Notes under the pieces: generated by a model | Told to the model about the DNA's origin: nothing | The model's database searches: none | Seen by the model: only the letters and a program-made list of their open reading frames with translations | Source: Meandrina meandrites | Lineage: Eukaryota > Cnidaria > Anthozoa > Scleractinia > Meandrinidae | Direction: 5' to 3' | Length of the DNA stretch: 64,000 nucleotides | Assembly (NCBI GenBank): GCA_963693305.1 | Contig: OY855905.1 | Location: 25,285,937 to 25,349,936, forward strand | In this document: positions 1-11,363 of the stretch, piece by piece | How positions within the stretch are numbered: the first letter of the stretch is position 1 | Layout: every line of letters begins with the position of its first letter | Program-made: the position numbers and the translations under genes

Positions 1-814
1 TACGTCGCAAATAGGTAAATAAGCCACTATTTTCGATTCCTTTGACCAGTCCAAGTGAAACTTTCCTGGTAGGTCTTGAAATATATTTCTTCCTGACATC
101 CAAAATGATTCCCCGAATTTTTTTGGTTCTCTAATGAAAATTAAAACAAACTGCTGTTTGAGAACACACGAAAGTGACTTTGAAGTTACTGTTCGCCGAT
201 TGGGCAAAATAAAGGATTTTTTTTGCTCAATCAGGAGCCAGCATCCGCAGAGCCGTTGTAAATGGTCTGGAGAGACTCGTTTCCCAGGGGCTCTTATCAC
301 TTTTCTTGAAAACTTTCGCCGCTACGATTTCTGCCCGGCTTACTTCGTTTCGCCCCGACTAACTGCCCCTGGGTCTGCGAGGATGTATTCACTCCTGAAA
401 ATTATACTAAAACAATTCGTCTCGGGAAATGTTGTCCGAGATTCGCTTCGCCTTCGGCGAATAATTGTTAAATGTGACAAATAACAGTATAAAAAAAATT
501 CAAATATTTTTGGCGCGCGCGATAGGTCAAAACGTCACTTAATGCACTTAATGGGGAATATCAGATGGTATTTCCTATGTGATATTCCCTAGTTTATGAA
601 CTTGCAATTTACGTTAGAACATTTTCTTAAATTAAAATGAATAGAAATGAACATGAATTTTTTTTTTACCAAAATGGGTAGTTCACACGAAGAGATTTGG
701 TTCCCGGGACTAGTCGCAGAAACTAGTCCCCTCGTGTGTGCCGACCTTTAGCACTGACTAATACAGAGCACGTCGAAGCTAGCATTAACTATAAATGTTT
801 TTGTTTCCACAAAG
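1..814. other. Intron of gene 1 (upstream exons lie outside the window)
   Basis: The sequence up to the acceptor ending at 814 is read as intron because the exon at 815 opens in phase 0 with a sequence matching exon 28 of gene 2. A 116-codon open frame at 134-484 has no recognisable domain and looks like part of a dispersed repeat. A short inverted repeat (actagtcc-type arms) lies near 707-731. I see no gene here. Confidence 0.6.
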
Positions 815-1892
815 CCTTGGACAATACTGCAGTCTCTGGACAAGGAAAAACAAAGGGAGGCCATAAGTGCCGCGATTACAGCAATATATGAAGGACCGAA
901 TGTACGAGAAGAAGTCCGAACCACATTCATAGGTGTAATGGAGGGATTACTCAATATCATTCTTTATCCCATTACAAGCACGCAGCTCGGAGTTTTTAGC
1001 AACTTTCTTGATATGAAAAAGCTCGACGTCTTACAACATGTTGAACGTTCGCGTGCAAAACAGTTCAAAGAGAGGTTTCTGGATATTTTCGTTCAAGAAC
1101 ATCCTGAAGATGTTGCAAATATTAACGAAGCAAAACAAGCAAGAAGTGAGGCATACAAAAACTTTGATTCCCTGATTGAAGATCCCTGGGACACAAGCGA
1201 CATAGGCCCATGGGAGGAAAATTATAGAGAATTTGAGAAACTAACTAAGATGAGTCAAAAAAGGTATCAGCTCCGCGCGCTATTTAGTGACAAGTTGGAA
1301 AACGTAGACCTTTCTTTTACCGAGACACCACCCAATGTTCTCCACGCGGTTATACTCAACAATCCTCGTTTGGTCGCTGGTATGTCGCATACGTTTAACT
1401 TGTTAGGAACAATTGGTGCTACCTATAGCGTATTTAAAGAAGTCTTCACTCCAGGCAGTGACTTTCGCCAAGGTGACCCGAGAGCTGTCATGTCTGTCGT
1501 AGCAACCGCTATTGGTGGCGTAGGATCTGTTAAAGGAACGTTCGACTTACTTAAAGTTTTGAAAGAAAAATTATTCGGGCCACACGAAACTCCAAAGACC
1601 TACTCCTCTCTTAGAACTCCCGAGGAATTAGCCACATTCGAGGAAGAGTTAGTAACAGAGGTTGGTGTGGACCTGACAAACATGGAGAGAGCTAGTAGCA
1701 GGCTGGCTCGTATGGCGGAGGCCAAAACAATAGGACGCGTTTTTACAGCTTTTGGGGTTGTTGCTGACGGCATTTTCTTTGGTATAAGCGTGTATGACCT
1801 GTACATGGATTTCAACGCAGACACCAAGGATGATTGGAAAATAGCAGACGACTTCTTGTTCGCAGCTTCTGCCGGCATAGGAGCTGCTCTTG
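815..1892 (+). CDS. Gene 1 exon: helical/hydrophobic C-terminal module, part 1
   Basis: Acceptor ...ccacaaag ends at 814; the exon opens in phase 0 with [13 protein letters not shown] and closes in phase 1 at a GTAAGT donor (1893). Its 359 codons align along almost the whole length with 56608-57703 of gene 2, best over the first 75 residues. It holds an amphipathic charged first half, then Gly-rich hydrophobic runs (TFNLLGTIGATYSVF, VVATAIGGVGSVKG, FGVVADGIFFGISVYDLY) and ends in FAASAGIGAALG, which continues into the next exon. No domain family is recognised. Confidence 0.88.
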
Positions 1893-4800
1893 GTAAGTGA
1901 TAAAGAATGTTCCTCGATCACCTTCTTCGTGTGTGGATCTTCATTGTTGATGAATGGTCCACCATCGATATATCAAAATCTAAACCAACGTCCCCCGCCC
2001 CTTACCGATAATGTTGATACGATTATAAGTGTTTTTCTTTTCGGTCTGTTTCCAGGTATAGCCACCTTTGTTGGAGTTGCAGGTGCCGCGGCAGCAGCCA
2101 CTGGTATAGGCGCCTTGATTGTTATTGGGATTGGTCTCATCGCCCTAATAAGTGAGGCGATAAGAGAGCGAGTCAGAGCAGATCAAGAAAGGAAAAGACA
2201 ATGCGATAAATGGAAAGAATGGTGCTCTTGGGGCAAAGATATTTTCGACCACTATGGATTTTTGTAAGTTACTCATTTATTTATCTTATTTGCCTTGATG
2301 CCAGTAGCATTTTGTGGAAATATGTAGCTACAATTAGATTCTAATGACGGACGGAAATGTACTTTGTACAGAATAGCCCGGTAAATACAGACACCAAACG
2401 GGAACACAAAACTGTCGGTATTACCCGGCTGCCCTTATCAAGCGGACTCCGATAATAAACGTCAGATACCTTTTTGTCGATAGAGACACTGAAGCATACA
2501 AGTTTAAAGCTACAGAGCAATGCTTAGTAATGTCTTCACGGTAAATTAAGTTCAAGTTACGTTTATTTAGACAGCCAATTGCCATTGTCAACCATACCAC
2601 GCTGCTATACTAAAAACTACTCACAAAAACGCTTATACAACGCTTTTGTTGTCTAAAAGGGTATAAAATACTCCAAACAGAAGAAAAGACCAGTGTCCGT
2701 AAGGCGAGGTTAACTTTGTATGAGAGCGTGTCACTAAGATCACAAAAGTGTCCGCTGTCCAAAAATGAATGAAAAGCTTTTCCTCACGACATACAAAACT
2801 GCACCGCGCAATCAGCGGTTGTCCGTATTTAGCGGGTGTCCGTGTTAAGCGGATGCCCGTAAGTCGCGCCTCAAATGCGGCGCTTATTTAAAATTGGACG
2901 CGACAAAGAAATATTTTCGTTTTAATTGAACGATATATTTTTTATCCGTTGATAACAATTTTACAGTAACTAACAGAAGTGTCTTTTGAATGTCACCTTT
3001 CGTCTCTTCCGGCACTTTCTGATAGAAAACTTACAGGCGAGCAGTGAAACATGATCACTTTGAACTTAAGAACATCGCTTTTGATGAAAAGCTGCTGTTT
3101 AGAGTTACTCTGTAGTGGCTTTTTCAGTTATACGGAATTCATCGAATAAGCGCCGCATCTGGACCGCGGCGCTTATTCGGGGGCGCAACATGCGGCGCTA
3201 AATTGGGGGCGGCGTTTATTCGAGTAAATTCCTACATTGCCCCCACTATGGGATTTCCTCATAGTGATGGAGTCAAGTTGCAATCATTCCGCTCAACGTG
3301 GCGTAAATGTAAATCATTTAAACAACGAAGAGCGGTCATAAATTTTTCTCCAGAGCTTAAGTGGGGCCCTTTTTACTTAGGAAGGTTTGTAATCATGACA
3401 TTTTGGAAAACAGACTTCACACACGTGCTTTTTGCAAAGGTTTGTTCTACGGACGACAAGTCACATGACCTCAACAGAGAAACGGCGTAATGATTTCAAA
3501 ACTTAAATCAATGCCGATAAATAAAGAACGTCTACATTACGCATCATTTTTAATGAACAACAATAAAGGTTATGACGTAAGAAGCATCTGTATTTTTAAC
3601 TCTACAATAGCGTTTCTTTTTGCGTGTGTGTAAACAGTAATAACACGCGTTAGATTATAAAGAAGGTTTAATTATCTCTGATTCGAAATAAAAATCGGAA
3701 CTCTACCTTCCTTTCTTCAAGTCTTATGGATTCTAAATTCTAACGCGCAGTTTGAGACTGGTAATGTTACGCGGGCGTAATGGCATTTTTGTCCATATTC
3801 TAAAATTGCGGAAATATGGGTATTCTTTCATCTGGAAAATGTTACGGATTTCAGTTCGTTTCAGAATTTTTTTTTATCATATATCATTTATCTTTAAGTG
3901 TAACATATTAAATGGACTGAACTGTACCTACGATTAAGATTTCATTTTTTACAACGCTCTATCCCACTTATTTTGAACGCAGCATAAAGACTGCTCGGGC
4001 CTTCTAATAAAACCGATTGCCCCAACATTTAGGGGAAATGGGAATTAAATCCTTTACAAATAATCTTTTCCACCTCTCTACTCTGCAGGAAGGATGGTGT
4101 CACAAATCCTTGCAGCACTTGCCCAACAAAAAAGCATCACATATTGCGAATCATACGCTCAAAGCTACGTCTTTTTCCCCCTGCTTTGAAGAGGGCAATG
4201 ATAAATGGACTGGATTCTGGAAAAGACGTCAAAAGCCTTGTTCCAAGTTTGAAGAAAATTGAAAAGAAAAGTAGGTTTGATAAATTAGTTCTTCATAATG
4301 GAGAAAGAAGCATCTTTCATGGACGGTGTCCAGTATTGGGAATTCGAAAATAGACTGACCTTTCGGATGTTATCAGAACGGTTGCAAAAAAACAGCAACT
4401 TCTCCTTTTGACACCATGTAGTCGCCCAACAAACGTTTTCGAGAAACACATGGTTTAGTTGTTTATGGTTTGGATTAATTGTATACAATAAAGGATCGGA
4501 ATTTTTAGTCGTTTCCGCGAATTCTCTTAGCCGTTTTAGTACGGAAAAGATGGCAAACGGTCCTTAAAAATGATAAAATTTATTACAAATCTATATAGTG
4601 GTTACTTCACGATGGTATCGTTGTTGCTATAAATGGGCGTGTTCTGGACAATTTACACGCTCAATTTGCACTCTTACTTTTTAAAGAACGTACTTTGACA
4701 TTAAAGAGTATGTCTCTTATAATCTTTAGGATACTTTAAATCTCTTTAAAAGAAAGCAACAAGTAGTCGCTTGTTTTCAGGAATTCAAAACTTCATTTTT

Positions 4801-6518
4801 CTGCTTGATCGCATTTTAAAGTAGTTTGAATAAATGATCAATTTTAAAAATCTCCCTTTCTGCTTCTTTCTACAGCTTGTCCTGCTTGGTTACGCCATGT
4901 TTTCAAACGTCAAGGTTAGTCTTATTAGCCACCTTTAGATCGGAGTACTTTTCAAACCGAGTGCTCGCGCATTCAATAATCGCATTTCACACCAAACCTC
5001 GTACCAATAGTCTTCTTTTCAACTGGCCAGCACAGGGGGAGTGAGGGGCTCTGGGAACGTAACTGCATTGACATTCGAAGGTCGTACTCGTACTTTATCT
5101 CGTGCCATCTAAAGTTCCCTATTGTAACCAATAAAGCTCCCAGCTATCTAAAGTTCCCTATTGTAACCAATAAAGGTGTCAGCTATCTAAAGTTCCCTAT
5201 TGTAACCAATAAAGCTCCCAGCTATCTAAAGTTCCCTATTGTAACCAATAAAGCTCCCAGCTATCTAAAGTTCCCTATTGTAACCAATAAAGCTCCCAGC
5301 TATCTAAAGTTCCCTATTGTAACCAATAAAGGTCCCAGCTATCTAAAGTTCCCTATTGTAACCAATTAAGGTCCCAGCTATCTAAAGTTCCCTATTGTAA
5401 CCAATAAAGGTCCCAGCTATCTAAAGTTCCCTATTGTAACCAATAAAGGTCCCAGCTGTCTAAAGTTCCCTATTGTAACCAATAAAGGTCCCGGCTGTCT
5501 AAAGTTCCCTATTGTAACCAATAAAGGTCCCAGCTGTCTAAAGTTCCCGATTGTAACCAATAAAGGTCCCAGCTGTCTAAAGTTCCCTATTGTAACCAAT
5601 AAAGGTCCCAGCCATCTAAAGTTCCCTATCGTAACCAATAAAGGTCCCAGCTATCTAAAGTTCCCTATCGTAACCAATAAAGGTCCCAGCTGTCTAAAGT
5701 TCCCTATTGTAACCAATAAAGGTCCCAGCTGTCTAAAGTTCCCTATCGTAACCAATAAAGGTCCCAGCTGTCTAAAGTTCCCTATTGTAACCAATAAATT
5801 CCCAGCTATCTTGAGGTCCCTGCTGTATAAATATACGGTGCGGTGGTTCGATTGCCCTTTTTTTTCAAAATAAAAATATAATGATGATGATTTCAGACTA
5901 GCCATTCAGTCGGTACTTCAATGAAACAAAACTCCGTGGCAAATTGCACACTTGAAAGAGCGACTGCTTCACAATCACCCTCACGATCATCATCTCAACT
6001 TTCTTCCTGCATAAAAGTTTTATACTATAGTGATTTAACCAGATAAGGTATCTCAAATTCCAAACGGACGCAAGTTTTCAAAACTCAAATGAAACAGTTG
6101 TTATCTATAGATCACGAATGTCTAATTAAACTGTGTGTATAAATGGCATAATGGCCCTAACCTTTGCATGTTTCATTGCTTTTTCTGAGTAATACGTGGG
6201 TAATTGACGTCATAGTAAGTGTGTTACACATTCCTTAACTTTGCGATAATCAATTGACCAACTGATAAATGAATTAAATTGCGTGTTATGGGGAATGTGG
6301 ATTACACAAATCTCTCTTTGAGACAAGCCAAAGGGGAAGGTAGCTGTATTCAGAGTTACCTGGTATAGAACATTTTTCGTGGAATACAACCAAACTGCAC
6401 GTTTAAAATAGAGGGTATTGGCATTTGACCAACTGATCAATGAACTATATAGCGTGTTATTCGATTTTGGGTATTTCAGTCTCAAGCTTCTCTTTTTTTT
6501 TCAGGAAGACGTCGTTGA
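815..6518 (+). CDS. Gene 1, 3' end: C-terminal module of a giant modular extracellular protein (partial)
   Basis: Five exons can be joined with matching phases and GT-AG introns: 815-1892, 2056-2263, 4089-4270, 4876-4914 and 6505-6518, coding for 506 residues and a TGA stop at 6516-6518. Every exon has a counterpart in gene 2 (56608-62240) with the same boundaries and phases, so this is the end of a tandem paralogue whose lectin part lies left of the window. The protein is alpha-helical in appearance, with several Gly/Ala-rich hydrophobic stretches followed by a Cys/Trp-rich segment and a basic C-terminus. I recognise no named family. The apparent stop after exon 2 (GFL then TAA) lies inside a strong splice donor, tt|gtaagt, and is therefore not the real end. 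An AATAAA at 6571-6576 could be the poly(A) signal. Confidence 0.8.
2056..2263 (+). CDS. Gene 1 exon: Gly/Ala hydrophobic helix plus charged Cys/Trp tail
   Basis: Phase 1 in, phase 2 out (tt|gtaagt). The exon encodes a run of about 30 uncharged residues rich in Ala, Gly, Ile and Val (around [20 protein letters not shown]), followed by a strongly charged helix ([13 protein letters not shown]) and the motif [11 protein letters not shown]. The previous exon ends in another hydrophobic Gly/Ala run, so the two together could form a membrane hairpin. The gene 2 counterpart is 58742-58949. Confidence 0.88.
2264..4088. other. Gene 1 intron
   Basis: No coding exon is seen. Around 2370-2890 there are repeated tccg-type motifs (gtgtccgt, aagcggatgcccgtaag), and around 3140-3225 repeated gcggcgcttattcg-type motifs in both orientations. 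Both look like degraded dispersed repeats. The rest is plain AT-rich sequence. Confidence 0.5.
4089..4270 (+). CDS. Gene 1 exon: CxxC segment with basic helix
   Basis: Acceptor ctctgcag ends at 4088. Phase 2 in, phase 1 out (aaaa|gtaggt). The open frame begins with the Leu codon completed across the intron and reads [19 protein letters not shown], then a basic helical stretch ending KIEKK. The matching gene 2 exon is 59427-59608. The two share long identical nucleotide runs, and only this frame stays open in both copies. Confidence 0.85.
4876..4914 (+). CDS. Gene 1 micro-exon (39 nt)
   Basis: Acceptor tctacag ends at 4875; phase 1 in and out, donor gttagt. It encodes [12 protein letters not shown] after the codon split over the intron. 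Compared with 61131-61175 in gene 2, the two substitutions (cct/ccc, cat/cac) are both synonymous in this frame and would be amino-acid changes in the other open frame, which supports the frame. Gene 2 has two extra codons before its donor. Confidence 0.75.
5105..5815. repeat. 39-bp minisatellite, about 18 copies
   Basis: A 39-bp unit containing ctaaagttccctattgtaac and then caataaaggtcccag is repeated head to tail about 18 times with few substitutions (tatcta/tgtcta, attg/atcg, gctccc/ggtccc). It lies in the last intron of gene 1. Because 39 is divisible by 3, it makes long open frames on the minus strand that I do not regard as genes. Confidence 0.95.
6505..6518 (+). CDS. Gene 1 terminal coding exon with stop
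   Basis: A polypyrimidine-rich acceptor (tctttttttttcag) ends at 6504. Phase 1 entry gives Gly-Arg-Arg-Arg and TGA at 6516-6518; gene 2 gives Gly-Lys-Arg-Arg and TGA at the same place. A phase 0 reading would run further in both copies, but the upstream exons arrive in phase 1. Confidence 0.6.
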
Positions 6519-6570
6519 ATTCTCACGGAAGCAAATGGCAATTGGAAAACACCCAAGGAAGGCTACTACC

Positions 6571-6576
6571 AATAAA
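6571..6576 (+). promoter_or_regulatory. Possible poly(A) signal of gene 1 (AATAAA)
   Basis: A canonical AATAAA lies 53 bases after the proposed stop. The same spot in gene 2 reads aacaaa, so the signal is not conserved and is only a suggestion. Confidence 0.3.
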
Positions 6577-8353
6577 GCATTTAGCTAACATAAATGAGTA
6601 CAGTTGTTATCCTTGGTTGTTGTGCACTTCTAGTTAACTGACTGGTTCACTAACAAACTCCAGTGAACAGCGAACAGCCAGAATATTACTTTTACATTAA
6701 ATCGGATGTGGATGGGCAATGCGTTTACAATTTTCTTCGTGGCAAGAAGAATATTTTTGACAAATTGTTGAATTGTATAGAGCATTTGCCTGTCAAAATC
6801 AACTATTTCAACTGCAACTATTTCAGATCTTCCCGTTAACCTAAATCAGTGTGATAACTTTTCATAATGTAGCTAGATACCTTGAGAGCAGATTAAGCAA
6901 AACCGCCGATAAAAGTAAAATATAAAACTTAAGGTAAAAGCTGTTAAATTTGAGACTAAACGTTTTCGATCTGTTTGATTTTCGATCATTTGATCATCAT
7001 CAGAGTGTACACTCTGATGATGATCAAACAGATCGAAAACGTTTAGTCTCGATTTTACCACTTTTTACCTTAAGGTTTATATTAAGCAAGAGATATTTAC
7101 CAACAAATATTTTCTTGCTCGCTTCCTTCACCTGTTTTATTTAGCTTGCAATGTGAACAACTGAGGAATGATTTTTCAGTCTTTTCAAACAACTGCTCAT
7201 TCTAAATCGAAACTGATGTGCCCGCATCAGTTCAATAGTATTAGAAGGACAGTTTTTAAAAATTTCTGCAACAATAACCGATGATTTTCCAAACTTCCCA
7301 ATGTTTTGAATATCCAGAATTACAGTATTTCTTTCGAATTAATGGAATTTCATTCAACAGTTTCCTCCATGTTTACTTGCTTCGATGACAAAGGTGGCAT
7401 GACTTAATAGCCAAGCCAAGCCTATATTCACCGCATTGCGTGGTGAATAGAGCGTCAAAAGCCAAGCTTCTCTACCAACAAGAATGTCCGATTCTTATAT
7501 TCACCTAATGTGATAACATTAATCAATAATAAATTTTAAGACATAGAGCTACAAAATGTTATCTTTTAGATAATTACATAATGAGCCCAATAAATCAGTC
7601 CATGAACGAATTGTTGAAGTATTGGTAAAAATATGTTAAATTATGAAAAACATTTTGAATATTTTCACGTATAATTATTATTAATGAGGTACTTTACTTG
7701 GTGCATGGGAAAAGAGAACCTGATGTTACAGTGATGAATACATTAAAAATGATTTAATAAAAAACATGCAATGCAATCAGTGCATTTAATTAAAAAATAA
7801 AGTAGAGGCGAACCGCATTGAATAAGTGTGTTATCTAAACAAAATAAACCTAGTTAAAAAAAATATTTTGTGAATTATTAGAACAGTATAGAGGTAGACT
7901 CGACTAGGATATCATTAATCAATGCATGGGTTAAGTATTAAAAAAAGTTGATTTTACATCATGTTATAATGTGATAATAACATCAAATTATTACTTGAAA
8001 ATAAATTATGAAAACAATAAAGAGTTTAAAACATTATATTCTAAATAATTATATAATGAACCCCGGCCCAATATATCAGTCCACAAACAGATAGGCATAG
8101 ATTGAAAAATGATACTACCATTTAATAACTCATGTAAAATTTAAGACTACATTCATGACTATTTGATGAAAATGCACTACCCTTATTGTAGGTTCTTATG
8201 TAAGCCACTCAACTCAGTGCATGGAAATAAAATGTAACAGAGATGAATACATTAAAAATGATTGTATTAATTATCTTCTGTGACTTTTTGAGACTCTCTA
8301 ATCCTAATGCGTCAGTTGTTTATTTTTCTTTCTCACATGAGAATTCAGTTGAA
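6577..8353. other. Intergenic, AT-rich, no gene seen
   Basis: The sequence between the end of gene 1 and the MITE at 8356 is AT-rich, especially 7500-8300. Apart from the hairpin at 6921-7081 listed separately, I see no exon-like structure. Confidence 0.6.
6921..7081. repeat. Foldback hairpin element
   Basis: The left arm 6921-7008 and right arm 7009-7081 are reverse complements around the centre gagtgt|acactc. The inner 40 or so bases match almost exactly (actaaacgttttcgatctg on one side, its complement on the other). The left arm carries an extra segment of about 15 bases near 6980-6995. It resembles a foldback MITE; no target duplication was found. Confidence 0.85.
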
Positions 8354-8355
8354 TA

Positions 8356-8675
8356 CCATAAAATTCCGGTTATAAGTCCTGGGTTTATATAACTTCGTAA
8401 GGGGTTTGGGTGGGCTTATAAGCAGAGGGAATAAAAAAATGTTTGAAACGAGCCATGGTAGTGTTGATCGAAATACGTTTTAAAGTTAAAAAGGCAAAAT
8501 GAAGCAACATTCAAGCCTGTTCAGTAGTGTCATCCAGCAGAGGGGGGCTTATATCCGGGGGGGGGGGGGGGGAGGGGGGCTTATAACCGGATGTATTTTT
8601 TTGTTTCGAGTTAGATGGGCCTATAACCGGGGGAGCTTACAAGCGGGGGGGTGGCTTATAACCGAAATTTTACGG
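8356..8675. mobile_element. MITE with TA target duplication
   Basis: Terminal inverted repeats of about 21 bases (left ccataaaattccggttataa, right ttataaccgaaattttacgg, two mismatches) are bounded by TA at 8354-8355 and 8676-8677, as expected for a Tc1/mariner-type non-autonomous element. The interior contains G-rich tracts, including a near-pure poly(G) run at about 8560-8577, and repeated cttataa motifs. No coding capacity is seen. Confidence 0.7.
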
Positions 8676-8677
8676 TA

Positions 8678-11361
8678 GTTAATTTCACACCCTACCTTGT
8701 TTAAAGTTTCAGAAAACTTGAGACTATATCAGTGCCTTTAGCCATTTCAAAGTTTCTCCCAAAGTCAACAAGATATATTTAGGTAATCTTAGCCCAAAGT
8801 GCTCGTTGAAATTGATAAACAAAAACAGAACTTAATGAGTCACCAATCTACTACCCAATTCTAGTCCGGCAATTTTTTCTACACCTGAAAATGACCCTGG
8901 GTAATATCAAAATAGGAATAGAGGAACTAATGATCACAGCATATAAATTATTTCAATAATTCCTAGTTAGATTCTGCTAAGACAGCTTCCAAAGCAAAAG
9001 CATATTTCAGGAACATGCAAGTACCACACAATTCCACACAATCTTAATAATGTGTTGTTAATGGAAATACCACATTGTTGAATAGCCTGGGCTAATGAAA
9101 TAAGCCAGATCATAATCCAAATGTCTAAAACTTGCAAAGTTTTTTTGTTTCACTAACAAAAATTGGTGCTTACCTTTTGTGAGAGTGCGAAGGACAAACA
9201 AATAAGTCTATGCCGCTGTGCTTGCTAAAATGGAAAATAAGATTAAAATAATAATTCTGAGACTGAATAACACTGGGATGGAACAAGGTGAGCCCTTAGG
9301 CATGGCAAGAGTTTGAACCAAGAACTTGTACATGACTTTCATCCAATATTTAAAGATTGAACAATAAAGTACATGTAACAAATAACTGATCAATACTAAC
9401 AGTTAAAACCCACATATACATTTTAATGCACCTGATTAAAAACCTGTTAGGCTAGCATTTTCCATTTAGATCACCTTCATATGAGAACTTGTCTTTGCCT
9501 AAAATTTGAAACAGGTTCTTATTTTATAAAATTTGGTTAGCACTCAAGATTTAGATAGGAATCTTTTAAAGCTAACTAAAAAAAATGCAGGGTATAACTA
9601 TTATATGATGTACATGTGTTTATAACAGCCAGTCCAGTCCATGAAATACAGTATGCCTCTTAACATGACAATCTCATCCTCAGGGTCATTATAACGTGCA
9701 AGGCAGTGAGGCATGCAAGCCATTCCTGTTAGCCTACATGGCACTTTGGTATGTCTACATGGCACTCCGGTTAGCCTAAATAGCACTTCAGTTAGCCTAC
9801 AGTTAGCTTGGGTAGCTTGCAGTTAGCCTTTTTATAAGGATTAGGGATTTCTGTCTTGCATGCGTTGCATGCCTTACCTTGTATGCCTCGCACGCCTTAG
9901 TGCCTCGCATACATGTACTGTATTTGCAAGACTCCATCCTAGAGCACACTTTTCTTTTAGTTCAGTTAGCACCAGGAATGCAGACTCTGGCCAACTCTGA
10001 TTTTTTAGTATACTTATTGTCCATTGGAAGCCAATCAGTTTTCAAGAGCAGAATAAACTCCACATCAAGTCTACTGTCCACAGAAACTAAAAAAATAATC
10101 TGTGCCAAACCAGGCTTGCTACAAATCTGCATTCTGAATGCTGACCAAAAGAAAAGCAGGCTTTTTGGAGCTAACATTATTTTTATCATTCATTGTCTCA
10201 AATTCATTATCATAATCTTAAACAATGGGAGATAAAATTCAAACTGGTTTGAAAAAAAATTTAACCAAAATCACAACAGCTATATTGATTTCCTTCTAGT
10301 TGTTTTGGCCTCATGGTTCACTTCAGCTCATTTCCTTTCAGTTGAATATGTATCCCCATACTGGAAAGTTCGTATTTGATACGCCGAAGTTTTACGCCAA
10401 ATCCCTATGAAATACGCCAGAAGTTGGCGTAAATTATCGAGCTCTTCGGCGTAACATACATGTTTTCCAGACTGGATGTATCCACATTATGCACACATGA
10501 CTTTATATATAACACCATATAAAAACCTGAATTTTTCAGAGTTAGCCCAAAAGATTCTTATCTAATTTTGCAAGTCCACGTTTTACTAGTTCAGTCAAGT
10601 CCAGTGCATGCAGTCCAGTCCAGTCCTCGAAATGCAGTATGCTGACGAGTGAGAGGTAAACTTCTGCACATAATCTCACTGGCAGTTCTCTGTTTTGTTT
10701 TTCTTCTTATTTCCCTTTTTTATCTTTTTTGCCTTTTTTTGTCTATTTCGTTATCTTACTCTCTTAATCAGTAGGTTCTTACCTGGCGAGTTGTATCCAT
10801 CAGGGTTTTGTGGTTTAAAAGCGAGCATGCAACCTGTACATTATCTGAGAAGTTGATATGGCGGTCCTTTGTGTAGAAGCGTGAACCTTGACCACAATAG
10901 TCCTCTTATGCTGCAATACATGTACTTTTGGATCAAAATGTATACAGTTCATATTGGTTTGCATCCACCACAGTATTCAGCATAAAAACTGTACGTAATG
11001 TGAGTTTCTGGTTTTAGCCATAAAGATGCGGCCGTTCGCCATTTTTGTTTACAGCTTTGTAACCTCTCCTGTAATCCCCAGGCTACATCAAAACCAGACT
11101 GGCGCGAAAAGCGCGCGAAAACTATTATACTTCGCCATGAGAGACATTGAGGAAAATAAGATAATATTTTCTAAAACTCATCAGTGGCTTGGAAAAGGAA
11201 TTTCACAATTTTACTTCTCTCTTTTCTCCCAAGTTAAAAAGTTTTATTGAGAAAAAAAATACTCCAATCTGAATGTGTGTCAGAATGTCCGTTCAGGCTT
11301 TCTTCTCAGTTTTCAAATGTGATGAAACACTGTCCCGTGTTTGTTGTAATACATGTTTGTT
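8678..11361. other. Intergenic, no gene seen
   Basis: No exon or gene is recognised. Around 9720-9830 imperfect short repeats of a gttagcct-containing unit occur. Two related segments containing agtccagtcc followed by cagtatgc lie near 9635 and 10613. Around 10390-10460 repeated tacgcc/ggcgta motifs occur in both orientations. These look like fragments of dispersed repeats. Confidence 0.5.
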
Positions 11362-11363
11362 GT

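Noticed and set aside
134..484. 116-codon open frame near the left edge
   Set aside because: No domain, no splice context linking it to gene 1, and repeat-like sequence.
2056..2267. Stop codon after GFL as the end of gene 1 (and 58950-58953 for gene 2)
   Set aside because: In both copies the TAA is part of a strong gtaagt donor in phase 2, and a conserved exon with the matching phase follows.
5105..5815. CRISPR-like array
   Set aside because: The 39-bp units are contiguous with no variable spacers, and the sequence is eukaryotic. It is a minisatellite.
5417..5905. Minus-strand open frames with a repeated LVTIGNFR motif
   Set aside because: They are a by-product of the 39-bp repeat, whose length is divisible by 3. 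They lie in an intron and have no start context, domain or conserved counterpart.
6505..6594. Longer phase 0 reading of the last exon (EDVVEFSRKQ...)
   Set aside because: Upstream exons arrive in phase 1, and substitutions in the preceding micro-exon are synonymous only in the phase 1 frame. It remains a possible alternative if splicing differs.
9879..10235. 118-codon open frame as a gene
   Set aside because: Low-complexity context, a second open frame on the opposite strand over the same bases, and no recognisable domain.
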